A stretch of DNA of 50,233 nucleotides. It comes from a virus. The stretch covers positions 1 to 50,233 of IMG/VR virus record IMGVR_UViG_3300044720_000027; one strand, 5' to 3'. A program made the translations under genes and the position numbers. Shown here piece after piece: positions 1-6,196 of the stretch (positions are counted from its first letter, which is position 1; every line of letters begins with the position of its first letter). The notes beneath the pieces were generated by a model that worked only from the letters and a program-made list of their open reading frames with translations, was not told the origin of the DNA and searched no databases.

Positions 1-1
1 A

Positions 2-220
2 CTCGGCATCATCGCCCTCCTCGGCAATCACTCCGGTTGCGAGGTACCACTGGGTCAGCGCCTCGCGTGCTCGCCCGCCGTGGTCACATTCGGCGTAGAA
101 CTCCAGCGCCGCGATGAGCTTCTCGTGCGCTGCCACCATCCAGATAGCGTTGAGCGCCGTCTTGCGGTGCCTATCCGACAGTGGGGCGAACGGATCTCGA
201 CTAGGGGCTTCCGCCCTCAT
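2..220 (-). CDS. Hypothetical early protein (partial, 3' end outside window)
   Basis: The first 73 codons of a gene that runs off the left edge. The start is the ATG at 220, which overlaps the upstream stop as ATGA, the standard junction in this operon. The product begins MRAEAPSRDPFAPLSDRHRK and continues as a mostly helical stretch containing ECDHGGRAREAL. No family is recognised. It appears to be a further member of the early small-gene string, which must therefore continue beyond the window. Confidence 0.6.
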   Translation of the reverse strand, partial: MRAEAPSRDPFAPLSDRHRKTALNAIWMVAAHEKLIAALEFYAECDHGGRAREALTQWYLATGVIAEEGDDAE

Positions 221-495
221 GCTTCGAGCCTCTTGACGATCCGATCCTGCATCTCTCGTCCTTCTTCCAGCGTCATATCCATCGTGCAGGCGAGCACCTG
301 GCCGAAGTCACGGTCGACGTGCCGGTGACCGCATCGCTCGCACACCTGCAAGGCGCTGTTCTGCGAGCACGATCCGTTGTGGTTCAGGTAGAAGTGACCG
401 GGCGCTAGGCGGGCTTCCACCGCACCACGGTGGCACTCGTCGCAACGGTCGTCGGGGCCGCACTCGCCTTCGACATATCCCGCCCGGTCAGCCAT
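217..495 (-). CDS. Small zinc-binding early protein
   Basis: A 92-residue product starting at the ATG overlapping the upstream stop (MADRAGYVEGEC). It has Cys/His clusters CDECH, an NHNGSC segment and CERCGHRH, spaced as expected for one or two zinc-binding knuckles, then an acidic helical tail. No named family is recognised. A longer frame exists upstream to 531, but it runs over the previous gene and has Arg-rich non-coding composition. The start ATG is followed by CTGACCGGGCGGGA, a variant of the G-rich module seen at many junctions here. Confidence 0.6.
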   Translation of the reverse strand: MADRAGYVEGECGPDDRCDECHRGAVEARLAPGHFYLNHNGSCSQNSALQVCERCGHRHVDRDFGQVLACTMDMTLEEGREMQDRIVKRLEA

Positions 496-787
496 AACGA
501 CACCCACTCCACGGGCCGCACGTCGGTTCACACGGGTCGCCGTCTTGCCAGCAGATGCCCTTCGGCGCGTTGTGAGTGTGTCGCGGGTGTTCGGGATGCA
601 ACACGGCGAAGACGCACCCCTCGTCCGCGCACCACTCGATCACGGTCAATCCCGCCCGGGTGGAGGGGGTGACGGTGGGCGCGTCGGAGCCAATAGCTCG
701 TCTCTGCCTGTTCCCAGTCTCGCGTCCGTCCTGGGTGGGCCGTCCCACTGGCGCCGCCCCCTCCGCTCCGGCCTTGCCCGCCCTCAT
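488..787 (-). CDS. Cys/His-rich small early protein
   Basis: A frame of up to 99 residues. The C-terminal half is clearly protein-like, with CADEGC, several His residues, and CWQDGDPCEPTCGPWSGC at the end, suggesting metal binding. The ATG at 787 overlaps the upstream stop (ATGA), but the first 46 residues are low in hydrophobics. A start at TTG 649 or GTG 643, directly after a GGGCGGGA ribosome-binding sequence, is a good alternative and would give about 52 residues. Function unknown. Confidence 0.5.
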   Translation of the reverse strand: MRAGKAGAEGAAPVGRPTQDGRETGNRQRRAIGSDAPTVTPSTRAGLTVIEWCADEGCVFAVLHPEHPRHTHNAPKGICWQDGDPCEPTCGPWSGCRYG

Positions 788-1068
788 CGGTTCGCCTGAC
801 CACGCGGCGGCGGATCGGGCTGGAACCCACCCGTGCGCGGCGATGTGATCTCCTTCTTCGTCTCGACGTGGACGAGCCGTGGCGCGTCGAAGGACAGTTC
901 CTTCAACTCGGCGTTGGCCGAGTTCCACTGTTCGAGCAGCACCCGCTCGCAGGCGTGCAGGAAGAAGTAGACGGCGGTCGCCGTGCCCTCGTAGCCCGAG
1001 ACGGTGTCGCGGTACTTCTCGCCGAGCACGATCTGGCTGCTGAACGTCGACCCTGTCTTGCGTCCCAC
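784..1068 (-). CDS. Conserved small phage protein
   Basis: A 94-residue product starting at GTG 1068, preceded by AAGGAG at good spacing. The core IVLGEKYRDTVSGYEG followed by ATAVYFFLHACERVLLEQW resembles a small protein recurrent in phages and mobile elements that looks like a compact beta domain followed by a helix. Its role is not known. The tail is Pro/Arg-rich. It lies just below the Cys-rich 41-residue gene. Confidence 0.7.
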   Translation of the reverse strand: MGRKTGSTFSSQIVLGEKYRDTVSGYEGTATAVYFFLHACERVLLEQWNSANAELKELSFDAPRLVHVETKKEITSPRTGGFQPDPPPRGQANR

Positions 1069-1102
1069 TAGCTCACTCTCCTTGTTCTGAATCCCGCCCG
1101 AT

Positions 1103-1228
1103 TCACTCGCTCGGCTCCACGAACGACACGCAGCAGCAATCGAACCGGGCGTTGGTCTGCCAGTCGGGATGCGTGCAGAACTGGTGCTTGCCTTCCAGGC
1201 ACTTCTCGCAGCGGTGTGTTGACCTCAT
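1103..1228 (-). CDS. Tiny Cys/His-rich zinc-finger-like protein
   Basis: A 41-residue gene. The ATG at 1228 follows AAGGGGACGAGG, a strong ribosome-binding sequence. The product has CEKCLEGKHQFCTHPDW near the start and three consecutive cysteines later (DCCCVSF), so seven cysteines/histidines in about 30 residues. This density is not expected by chance and points to a small metal-binding fold. The family is not recognised. An upstream ATG at 1260 opens only a ten-codon frame that carries the ribosome-binding sequence. Confidence 0.55.
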   Translation of the reverse strand: MRSTHRCEKCLEGKHQFCTHPDWQTNARFDCCCVSFVEPSE

Positions 1229-1256
1229 CAGCCTCGTCCCCTTCCCGCCCGGGTCG

Positions 1257-1436
1257 TCATCGCTTGCACTCCAACGCCTCGTGAAGCTGCACCATCGCTC
1301 TCATGGACTGCATCACTCCCTTGTCGGTGAACTGCGTGTCGCAGCGTGGGCAGATGCCGCGGTCACGTAGCCGATCGTCCGTCGCTCGCGCTCTGTCGAG
1401 GGCCTTCGCCCAACGATCACCGCCGTTGCTGCTCAC
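1257..1436 (-). CDS. Small zinc-finger-like early protein
   Basis: A 59-residue product from GTG 1436, five bases after GGGGCGGGA. A basic helical N-terminus leads to a CPRCD knuckle, and a later cysteine (ALECKR) lies at the end of a helix, giving a partial zinc site. Longer upstream starts would overlap the previous gene and lack a ribosome-binding sequence. Function unknown. Confidence 0.55.
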   Translation of the reverse strand: MSSNGGDRWAKALDRARATDDRLRDRGICPRCDTQFTDKGVMQSMRAMVQLHEALECKR

Positions 1437-1455
1437 GACAGTCCCGCCCCAGGAG

Positions 1456-1776
1456 TCACTGGACCCCCATCTCGTCGAGCTTCTTTGCAACGTCGCTCTC
1501 GCGCTTGCGGACCAGGCGGTCGATCTCGGCAGCGATGAGTGCGCCCGCCTTCTCCAGGTTGCGGATCTGGCCCGCTGGCTTCCACCACGAGAGATCCCAA
1601 GGCCAGAACGACGGGCTTTCCTCTGGTCGGCGGTTATAGACGGCCTGCATGATGTAGGAGGCGGCTGCTAGCCCCATCTCGCCCTTGTCGTGTTCATCGT
1701 CGTGCTCGTCGCTCCAGTCCTCAAGTTCGATTTGGCGACGGCGCTCCGTCAGGATTCGATCTGCACCACTCGGCAT
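1456..1776 (-). CDS. Conserved phage protein of the ERxRQIexEdW type
   Basis: A 106-residue product. RILTERRRQIELEDWSDEHD followed by KGEMGLAAASYI matches a family found in many unrelated phages and prophages, whose members begin with an ERQRQ..EGWTxEHDDxH pattern and a helical body. Its biochemical role is undetermined. The second half has a Trp/Pro-rich turn (FWPWDLSWW) and a long helix. The ATG at 1776 follows GGGGCGGGAGATAGCTG. Confidence 0.75.
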   Translation of the reverse strand: MPSGADRILTERRRQIELEDWSDEHDDEHDKGEMGLAAASYIMQAVYNRRPEESPSFWPWDLSWWKPAGQIRNLEKAGALIAAEIDRLVRKRESDVAKKLDEMGVQ

Positions 1777-1795
1777 CAGCTATCTCCCGCCCCTG

Positions 1796-1963
1796 TCATC
1801 GAAGCTCCTCCCACATCCGGCGAACACCTTCCGCCACGATGGCGAGCGGCCACACAAGGGCACCCACCACGACGACCCACACCGGCTTGAAGCTCAACGC
1901 CACCGCTCTCGTCGCCAACAACGTGGCGATGCCGAGATACGCGAGCACGACAGTCAGCCTCAT
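1796..1963 (-). CDS. Small two-helix membrane protein
   Basis: A 55-residue gene. ATG 1963 follows GGGCGGGATTCTG. The product has two hydrophobic segments, about residues 4-22 (TVVLAYLGIATLLATRAVAL) and 27-45 (VWVVVVGALVWPLAIVA), and ends in a charged amphipathic helix (EGVRRMWEELR). It is probably an inner-membrane protein expressed early. Function is unknown; interference with the host membrane or superinfection exclusion are possibilities only. Confidence 0.6.
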   Translation of the reverse strand: MRLTVVLAYLGIATLLATRAVALSFKPVWVVVVGALVWPLAIVAEGVRRMWEELR

Positions 1964-1975
1964 CAGAATCCCGCC

Positions 1976-2173
1976 CTATCGCTCATCGAGCATCGCCCGA
2001 AGCGGGCCGTCGACGTACTTGGCGCTCTGGATGACGGCGCTAGCAAGGATCTCGCTGTTGCCGCCCAGGTGGGCGTGTGCCTCCATGTACTGCTCCTTGA
2101 TGTCCAAGATCCTCCAGCCCAATCCCCGACACTCGGCCTTCCAATCCGGCTCAGTCACTTCCGCCCCTGTCAT
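1976..2173 (-). CDS. Hypothetical early protein
   Basis: A 65-residue product starting at the ATG overlapping the upstream stop (ATGA). It is acidic and helical, containing WKAECRGLGWRILDIKEQY and ending AMLDER. A longer reading frame upstream overlaps the 37-residue Cys-rich gene in another frame and is rejected. No family is recognised. Confidence 0.55.
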   Translation of the reverse strand: MTGAEVTEPDWKAECRGLGWRILDIKEQYMEAHAHLGGNSEILASAVIQSAKYVDGPLRAMLDER

Positions 2174-2283
2174 CGGACTCCTTTGCATCGGAAGCACACA
2201 AGCGGTCCCCCCATCTGGAGTCGCTGCCACTGATGACCGAGCACCCGACACACACGGCGACGTAGCCATCCCGCCCCTGTCAT
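2170..2283 (-). CDS. Tiny CxxC protein with CRVLGHxW motif
   Basis: A 37-residue gene read in a frame different from the longest frame here. It overlaps its neighbours at both ends by ATGA junctions. The product runs RRRVCRVLGHQWQRL then VCFRCKGVR. This Cys...GHxW...CxxC pattern is common among very small phage proteins and suggests one zinc site. The start codon is directly followed by ACAGGGGCGGGA. Confidence 0.6.
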   Translation of the reverse strand: MTGAGWLRRRVCRVLGHQWQRLQMGGPLVCFRCKGVR

Positions 2284-2426
2284 GCGGCCTCCCTCGCCAA
2301 CCTGCCGATGATGATCAGGAGTACGCGCACGTCGCGAGCTGGCGTCTGCTTCCCGCTGTCGAGGCGCTGTAGCAACCCAGCGATGAAGGTCTCATCCGCT
2401 TCGGTCAAAGCCGCCCGGTCAGGCAT
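2280..2426 (-). CDS. Hypothetical 48-residue helical protein
   Basis: ATG 2426 lies inside the last codons of the upstream gene (overlap of 8 bases), and the stop overlaps the next start. The product (MPDRAALTEADETFIAGLLQ and onward) looks like two amphipathic helices. The start is followed by CTGACCGGGCGG, a variant of the G-rich junction module. No family recognised. Confidence 0.5.
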   Translation of the reverse strand: MPDRAALTEADETFIAGLLQRLDSGKQTPARDVRVLLIIIGRLAREAA

Positions 2427-2772
2427 TCGCCATCTCCTCCTCGGTCTTGAACCACGACCGTGGGCGCTTGCGGCCAGTCAGGTCGTGGCACGCCTTGCAC
2501 CGCTCGAAGCCCTGGGCAGCCAGCCCCTTGACCCGCACCGGCCACTCCACGACGAGCGTCCTGGTTGACATCGGTCGGAGGCGCTTGGCCCCGCAGACGG
2601 CGGTACAGGTCAGCCTCTTGCCCCAGGTGGCGCAGATCTCGTCTACGTCGATGGCGTGGATAACCTTCGGCCACCGGACGTTCGCCCCGGCGATGGGGGC
2701 GTAGATCATCGCTTGGAACAGAGGGATGCCGGTCTTTTCGACCGGCCGCAGGGCCGGTCGGTGGTCAGTCAT
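2419..2772 (-). CDS. Hypothetical early protein with C-terminal CxxC
   Basis: A 117-residue product from ATG 2772, overlapping the upstream stop. It shows an alpha/beta pattern in the first 70 residues and a CKACHDLTGRKRP motif near the C-terminus that resembles half of a zinc knuckle. Cysteines at TCTAVCGAK may supply the other half. No family is recognised. Confidence 0.55.
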   Translation of the reverse strand: MTDHRPALRPVEKTGIPLFQAMIYAPIAGANVRWPKVIHAIDVDEICATWGKRLTCTAVCGAKRLRPMSTRTLVVEWPVRVKGLAAQGFERCKACHDLTGRKRPRSWFKTEEEMANA

Positions 2773-2947
2773 CGGCCACCCACTCGCTGATCGTCATGCC
2801 CGTGACGTTCGGGCCGTTGACCTCGCTAGTGACCTCAACGTCCTCGATGGAGCGCAGCCCCTCCACAAAGTCGAGAGCGCGCAGCGCGACCTGGGCTCGC
2901 GGCTGATCGAATCTGATGGTGATCGTGATGGTTGTGTCGCGGCTCAC
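2765..2947 (-). CDS. Small beta-rich early protein
   Basis: A 60-residue product from GTG 2947 (GTGA overlap with the upstream stop). It starts with an alternating hydrophobic strand (TTITITIRFD), followed by a helix (AQVALRALDFVEGL) and another strand. It is acidic at the end (SEWVADD). A single small alpha/beta fold is likely; no family recognised. Confidence 0.5.
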   Translation of the reverse strand: MSRDTTITITIRFDQPRAQVALRALDFVEGLRSIEDVEVTSEVNGPNVTGMTISEWVADD

Positions 2948-3141
2948 AGCACACCCCCGTTCACGCGCACGTTCTCCGGCGCCTTCACCGTCGCCTCAGT
3001 GTCGAGCAACGCGCCCTGCTTCCAGCGGTCGGCCTCGAGCCGCGCGTGGTACGTGCACAGCGAGGACTCGGGCGTGCCGTTCTTCGCGCCGTCGAGCATG
3101 TGCACCGTCGCGGGATCATCACAGCGGTCGCACTTGCTCAC
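2944..3141 (-). CDS. Small zinc-finger-like protein
   Basis: A 65-residue product from GTG 3141 overlapping the methyltransferase stop (GTGA). CDRC at residues 4-7 and CTYH at about 29-32 form a plausible four-ligand zinc site; the rest is helical. The long Arg/Pro-rich frame that contains it (to 3618) is a shadow of the methyltransferase gene. It may be co-translated with the methyltransferase. Confidence 0.6.
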   Translation of the reverse strand: MSKCDRCDDPATVHMLDGAKNGTPESSLCTYHARLEADRWKQGALLDTEATVKAPENVRVNGGVL

Positions 3142-3749
3142 GTCGAGCTCCAACCGCGCTTGAACACGAGCAGCGTCGAGGAGTTGCGGCGCGCGTGCAC
3201 CTGGCGCCGGCCCGCGGGCTGGGGGCGGTAGCTCAAGAAATCGAGGCGGTCGACCAGGCCGAGCCCACACATCTCGGCGTGCTTGGTGAATTCGAGGGTC
3301 TGCCAACGCACTTTGCCCGAACAGACCTGGTCCTGGCACTTCAACAGCAGGTAGCCGTCGCCCAGCACGCGGGCACATTCGGTGATCCCGATGCGGATGA
3401 GCCCCATGCGAGCGCGCCAGTCGGTGTAGACGTCGACGCCGTAGCGGGCGTCCATGCCGTCGGTGTTGCTCGGGTTGCCGTTGAGCTTGTACGGCGGGTC
3501 GAACACGACGCTGTAGAAGCTGCGGTCGCTCCACGGCAGCCGTGTGAAGTCCACCGAGACTCCGAGCGGGCTCTTGGCCGCGTCGAGGTCGCAGGCCGTG
3601 AGGTAGGCCGGGCGCCACTTCTTCCAGAACGTGCCCTCGCCATACGTCGGGTCGAGCGTCATCGCCTCGTAGTCGAGATACCCGAGCGTCACGCAGTCGA
3701 CGATGAGCTCGGCGTTGGTCGCCCGCTTGTCGGTGGCGAGCACGGTCAT
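3138..3749 (-). CDS. DNA methyltransferase (solitary phage enzyme)
   Basis: A 203-residue SAM-dependent DNA methyltransferase. DPTYGEG at residues 33-39 fits motif I (cofactor binding) and DPPY at 84-87 fits motif IV, the signature of N6-adenine or N4-cytosine methylation of DNA. The C-terminal third continues the Rossmann-like core (GDGYLLLKCQDQV). No restriction partner lies beside it, so self-protection of phage DNA is the likely role. Start: ATG 3749, which overlaps the stop of a 24-codon gene; the longer frame to 3917 has non-coding composition. Target sequence cannot be read from the sequence. Confidence 0.8.
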   Translation of the reverse strand: MTVLATDKRATNAELIVDCVTLGYLDYEAMTLDPTYGEGTFWKKWRPAYLTACDLDAAKSPLGVSVDFTRLPWSDRSFYSVVFDPPYKLNGNPSNTDGMDARYGVDVYTDWRARMGLIRIGITECARVLGDGYLLLKCQDQVCSGKVRWQTLEFTKHAEMCGLGLVDRLDFLSYRPQPAGRRQVHARRNSSTLLVFKRGWSST

Positions 3750-3820
3750 GACGCCCGCCTGCAAGCCCACGGCGACCAACCCTGCTCGTTGAAGATCGAC
3801 AGCGCGACGGCGATGTTCAT
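3746..3820 (-). CDS. Candidate 24-residue micro-gene
   Basis: A 24-codon frame fills exactly the gap between the HNH gene and the methyltransferase, overlapping both by ATGA. The product begins MNIAVALSIFNEQGW and ends CRRAS. The exact fit with the operon's overlap rule is the only evidence. It may encode a peptide or serve as a translational coupling leader for the methyltransferase. Confidence 0.4.
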   Translation of the reverse strand: MNIAVALSIFNEQGWSPWACRRAS

Positions 3821-4203
3821 GACCGTTCTCGCAACGGGAACGTGCCGAACTGGTTTGTGACGACACCAGATTCGCGGACATGACGACGGTGGTGTTCGGA
3901 GCCGTCGACGACCTCAAGGTTCTCTAGGCGGTTGTCAGTTTTGACGCCGTTCTTGTGGTGAACATGCGCGCCACGGGGGATGCTGACGCCCGCGTCGAAG
4001 ACGATCTTGCGATGTTCGAGCAGGTAGCCGTCTCTGCCCGCGAGTGGGTGGTCAGGCTCGAACACGCGGATGTAGCCGGTGCTCATGACATTACGACGCT
4101 CCCGCCGTCGCGCCTTCTGTCCGCATGACCGACTGCAATAGATCTGTGAGGTGCTCTTGCTGTGGAAGGGAGAGCCACAGCGTGCACACTGGCCCGTCCT
4201 CAC
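3817..4203 (-). CDS. HNH endonuclease with N-terminal zinc finger
   Basis: A 128-residue product from GTG 4203 (GTGA overlap). The N-terminus has a CARCGSPF...YCSRSCGQ four-cysteine zinc finger. The C-terminal half has HVHHKNGVKTDNRLENLEVV, the HNH-family signature (HH..N...DNR..NL). Such proteins are often free-standing phage homing nucleases or nicking enzymes. It sits in the early operon beside the methyltransferase, but no restriction-modification pairing can be claimed. Confidence 0.8.
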   Translation of the reverse strand: MRTGQCARCGSPFHSKSTSQIYCSRSCGQKARRRERRNVMSTGYIRVFEPDHPLAGRDGYLLEHRKIVFDAGVSIPRGAHVHHKNGVKTDNRLENLEVVDGSEHHRRHVRESGVVTNQFGTFPLRERS

Positions 4204-4685
4204 GCCAGCCCCGCCGCACGCCCGCAGATCGGCCACTGGCCGCGGCCACTGCGGGCGTAGAGCCGCCGTGCGGCATCGTCCTGCACTTCGGATGGCGCGT
4301 CGGCAGCGCTGAGGTATCCGGTGCCCATCGAGCGCCAGGTGCCCGCCGTGAACTGGTAGGCCCCGCTGTAGGGCGGGTTGCGGATGCCGTAGCGCCCACC
4401 GCTTTCGCAGTTGCGCAGTCGCCGAAGCTGCTCGTCGGTGATGGTCGCCGGTGCCCCGCCCGTCAGCCTGAGGGGACGGGGCACCGGCTGCCGCGCTGCC
4501 GGCGACACGGGGGGGTGAGTAACCGGCAGCGAGGTCGTTGTCGTCACGGGCGCGATGGCGAGGTCACGCGCGATCTGGACGCTGTCGGGGGCGCCGCGTG
4601 CGGGCAGCGTCGTCTCCGCGACGGTCGGCACACGGTCACCGCACGAGGCGGCCAGGATGGATGCGCAAACGAGCGCCGCGGCCAA
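4200..4685 (-). CDS. Rpf-like transglycosylase lipoprotein
   Basis: About 161 residues. A short hydrophobic N-terminus ends ILAASCGD, a lipobox-like site with Cys15. A Thr/Pro-rich linker follows, then at residues 90-155 NCESGGRYG, GAYQFTAGTW and WPICG. These match the transglycosylase-like fold of actinobacterial resuscitation-promoting factors, with catalytic Glu94. It would act on peptidoglycan outside the membrane. The start is TTG 4685; CTG 4691 would add Leu-Lys and a more typical signal peptide. A peptidoglycan enzyme in an early operon, far from the lysis genes, is unusual. Confidence 0.75.
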   Translation of the reverse strand: MAAALVCASILAASCGDRVPTVAETTLPARGAPDSVQIARDLAIAPVTTTTSLPVTHPPVSPAARQPVPRPLRLTGGAPATITDEQLRRLRNCESGGRYGIRNPPYSGAYQFTAGTWRSMGTGYLSAADAPSEVQDDAARRLYARSGRGQWPICGRAAGLA

Positions 4686-4687
4686 CT

Positions 4688-4909
4688 TCAGGAACTCGCT
4701 TCGCCTTGTGCGTCCAGTAGGTCAACCCGATACAGATGGCAATCGGGCTTGTCACAGTGCTTCGCGCCTAACCGGACGAGGCTTAGCCCAGCGGCGTTTA
4801 ACGCTGCGACCGTGTACTTCGCGACAGTCGGCCAGGACGGGTCCAGCTCGGCTGGGTGAGTCGCCTCCCAATGGTCGACGATGACCCGGACCGGATCGGG
4901 AAGATTCAC
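4688..4909 (-). CDS. Hypothetical early protein with CDKPDC motif
   Basis: A 73-residue product from GTG 4909, overlapping the upstream stop and preceded by a G-rich GGGGAGGGGGAGGG run that is also a ribosome-binding sequence. It has an amphipathic first half and a CDKPDCHLYRVDLL segment near the end. No family recognised. Confidence 0.55.
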   Translation of the reverse strand: MNLPDPVRVIVDHWEATHPAELDPSWPTVAKYTVAALNAAGLSLVRLGAKHCDKPDCHLYRVDLLDAQGEASS

Positions 4910-5061
4910 CCCTCCCCCTCTACCATCCGGGCGATTCGGTCGAGCGCCTCGCCGAGCGTGTCGCGGCGACGGGCGTGCACGATCCACGCCGTGGGCGCGC
5001 CGAGCACGACGACGAGCGAGACGAGCTCGGGCCAGCCGCTGAACCACAGCAGGGTGGTCAC
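4906..5061 (-). CDS. Single-pass small membrane protein
   Basis: A 51-residue product from GTG 5061 (GTGA). One transmembrane segment, about residues 8-27 (SGWPELVSLVVVLGAPTAWI), is followed by Arg-rich residues (HARRRD) that would stay in the cytoplasm and an amphipathic helix. It is one of several tiny membrane proteins in the early operon. Function unknown. Confidence 0.55.
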   Translation of the reverse strand: MTTLLWFSGWPELVSLVVVLGAPTAWIVHARRRDTLGEALDRIARMVEGEG

Positions 5062-5570
5062 GACGGACCCCGCACGAACACCTTGCACTCGGCCGCCGTC
5101 CATTCGAGCTTCATGCGCTTGGTGAGCTCGTGCTTGGTCATCTTCGTACTGAGCGCCTTCGCCGATCGGTCCGACGGCAACAGCGCTACCCGGTACCACG
5201 TAGCGGGCTGGAGGTGGCCGTCCTGGACCACGCCGACCACCTGGTCGATGAGCGTGCCCTTCTTCTCGACCACCGGGGGTGTCTCGGGCACCAGCTCGAC
5301 GATCGTGGTGGTGACCTTGCTGTGACCGTTGCCGTTCGAGTTCACATTCCCTCGCTTCTCGGGGACGGCGAGCCCGTCCCACTCAGGCCATAGCTCCGAG
5401 GGGTGCGCCCCGAGCTTGATGGCAAAGTCGTCGGCGGCCCCCGGCGTCAAACCGTCGTTGGCGTAGCGCCGCACGCCCGCCTGGTCACGGCCGAGACGCC
5501 GCGCTATCTCCGAGACGTTGCGCGTGCCGGCCAGAGCGAAGATCGGCTCGAACGACAGCCTTGTTTCCAT
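5058..5570 (-). CDS. HTH DNA-binding protein, actinophage early type
   Basis: A 170-residue product. The N-terminus (METRLSFEPIFALAG, then NVSEIARRLGRDQAGVRRY, then HPSELWPEW) matches a conserved HTH module of actinophage early regions, with a helix-turn-helix at about residues 18-40 and a HPxELWPEW end. The remaining 100 residues include a Val/Thr-rich strand region and a C-terminal helical part. It probably binds phage DNA in replication or early control. ATG 5570 follows AAGGGG; a GTG at 5585 with GTGA overlap is the alternative start. Confidence 0.65.
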   Translation of the reverse strand: METRLSFEPIFALAGTRNVSEIARRLGRDQAGVRRYANDGLTPGAADDFAIKLGAHPSELWPEWDGLAVPEKRGNVNSNGNGHSKVTTTIVELVPETPPVVEKKGTLIDQVVGVVQDGHLQPATWYRVALLPSDRSAKALSTKMTKHELTKRMKLEWTAAECKVFVRGPS

Positions 5571-5581
5571 CGCGCGCCCCT

Positions 5582-5707
5582 TCACTCACGCCCCCGCGCC
5601 AGCTCGCACGCCATGACGACGCCGAGCGATACGAGCAGCCCGGCCACCGCGCCGACCTCCAGCAGCAGGACCGCGCCGATGTCGTTGAACAGGCAGGAGA
5701 TGCTCAC
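5582..5707 (-). CDS. 41-residue membrane protein
   Basis: GTG 5707 overlaps the upstream stop (GTGA). The product is almost wholly a long hydrophobic stretch (residues 9-33, including IGAVLLLEVGAVAGLLVSLG) with a short charged tail (CELARGRE). It follows another tiny membrane gene, so the two may work together, but nothing identifies a function. Confidence 0.5.
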   Translation of the reverse strand: MSISCLFNDIGAVLLLEVGAVAGLLVSLGVVMACELARGRE

Positions 5708-5814
5708 CGCTTCGTCCACCGTTTGATGGCCTGGGTGTTGAGGAGGCAGGCGATCGCAATGGCGATAATGCCGACGCTTTGCAAGATGTCGATGAGTGCC
5801 TGGCTGGAGTTCAC
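5704..5814 (-). CDS. 36-residue membrane protein
   Basis: GTG 5814 overlaps the lipoprotein stop (GTGA), and its own stop overlaps the next start. One hydrophobic helix (LQSVGIIAIAIACLLNTQAI) is followed by a strongly basic end (KRWTKR), the normal topology signal for a single-pass protein with cytoplasmic C-terminus. Confidence 0.5.
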   Translation of the reverse strand: MNSSQALIDILQSVGIIAIAIACLLNTQAIKRWTKR

Positions 5815-5975
5815 GGCTTCGTCGCCTTCGCCACGTCGACGATGCAGACCTCACGGAGCGACTGGTTGTCGAGTCGCTCGCACGCCTTGATGAACTGCGC
5901 CGTGCGGACGTGCGCAGGGGCGGGCGGGTTGCCACACCCGGCGAGGACGGCCAGGGCGAAGAGCGCGGGCTTCAT
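5811..5975 (-). CDS. Small lipoprotein
   Basis: A 54-residue product from ATG 5975 (ATGA overlap). MKPALFALAVLAGCG is a complete lipoprotein signal peptide with lipobox LAGC (Cys14). The mature part is about 40 residues, polar, with two further cysteines (ACERLDNQ, EVCIVDV) that could form a disulfide. A tiny lipoprotein made early is typical of superinfection-exclusion or receptor-masking proteins in other phages; that role is inference here. Confidence 0.65.
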   Translation of the reverse strand: MKPALFALAVLAGCGNPPAPAHVRTAQFIKACERLDNQSLREVCIVDVAKATKP

Positions 5976-6196
5976 GCGTCCGACCTCGTGGCCTCGTACT
6001 CAAAGACGGCGTCTTGGCACGACGCGTGCACCCCGTTGAACAGGCGAGGGACGACGAGGCCGTCGGGGCCATGTGGCTCCATCTCGTCGATGTTGAGCAT
6101 GTCGGCGGCGTCGCCGTCTGGATGCACCCACGAGACGCAAAGGGCGCACGGGTCGGCAGCGTCGTTCGTGCTGAGGTACGGGGCGTTAATGCTCAC
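5972..6196 (-). CDS. Small CxxC early protein
   Basis: A 74-residue acidic product from GTG 6196 (GTGA overlap with the RuvC-like gene). CALCVSWVHPDGD and a later cysteine (HASCQDAVFEYE) could form a metal site. Function unknown. Upstream extension of the frame is Arg-rich and overlaps the nuclease gene. Confidence 0.55.
   Translation of the reverse strand: MSINAPYLSTNDAADPCALCVSWVHPDGDAADMLNIDEMEPHGPDGLVVPRLFNGVHASCQDAVFEYEATRSDA

Noticed and set aside
488-1070. Overlapping plus-strand frames in the left region
   Set aside because: They have Arg/Pro-rich composition and lie opposite genes with ribosome-binding sequences and overlap junctions.
3138-4203. Restriction-modification system formed by the methyltransferase and HNH protein
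   Set aside because: They are neighbours, but the HNH protein has no target recognition domain and solitary phage methyltransferases are common.
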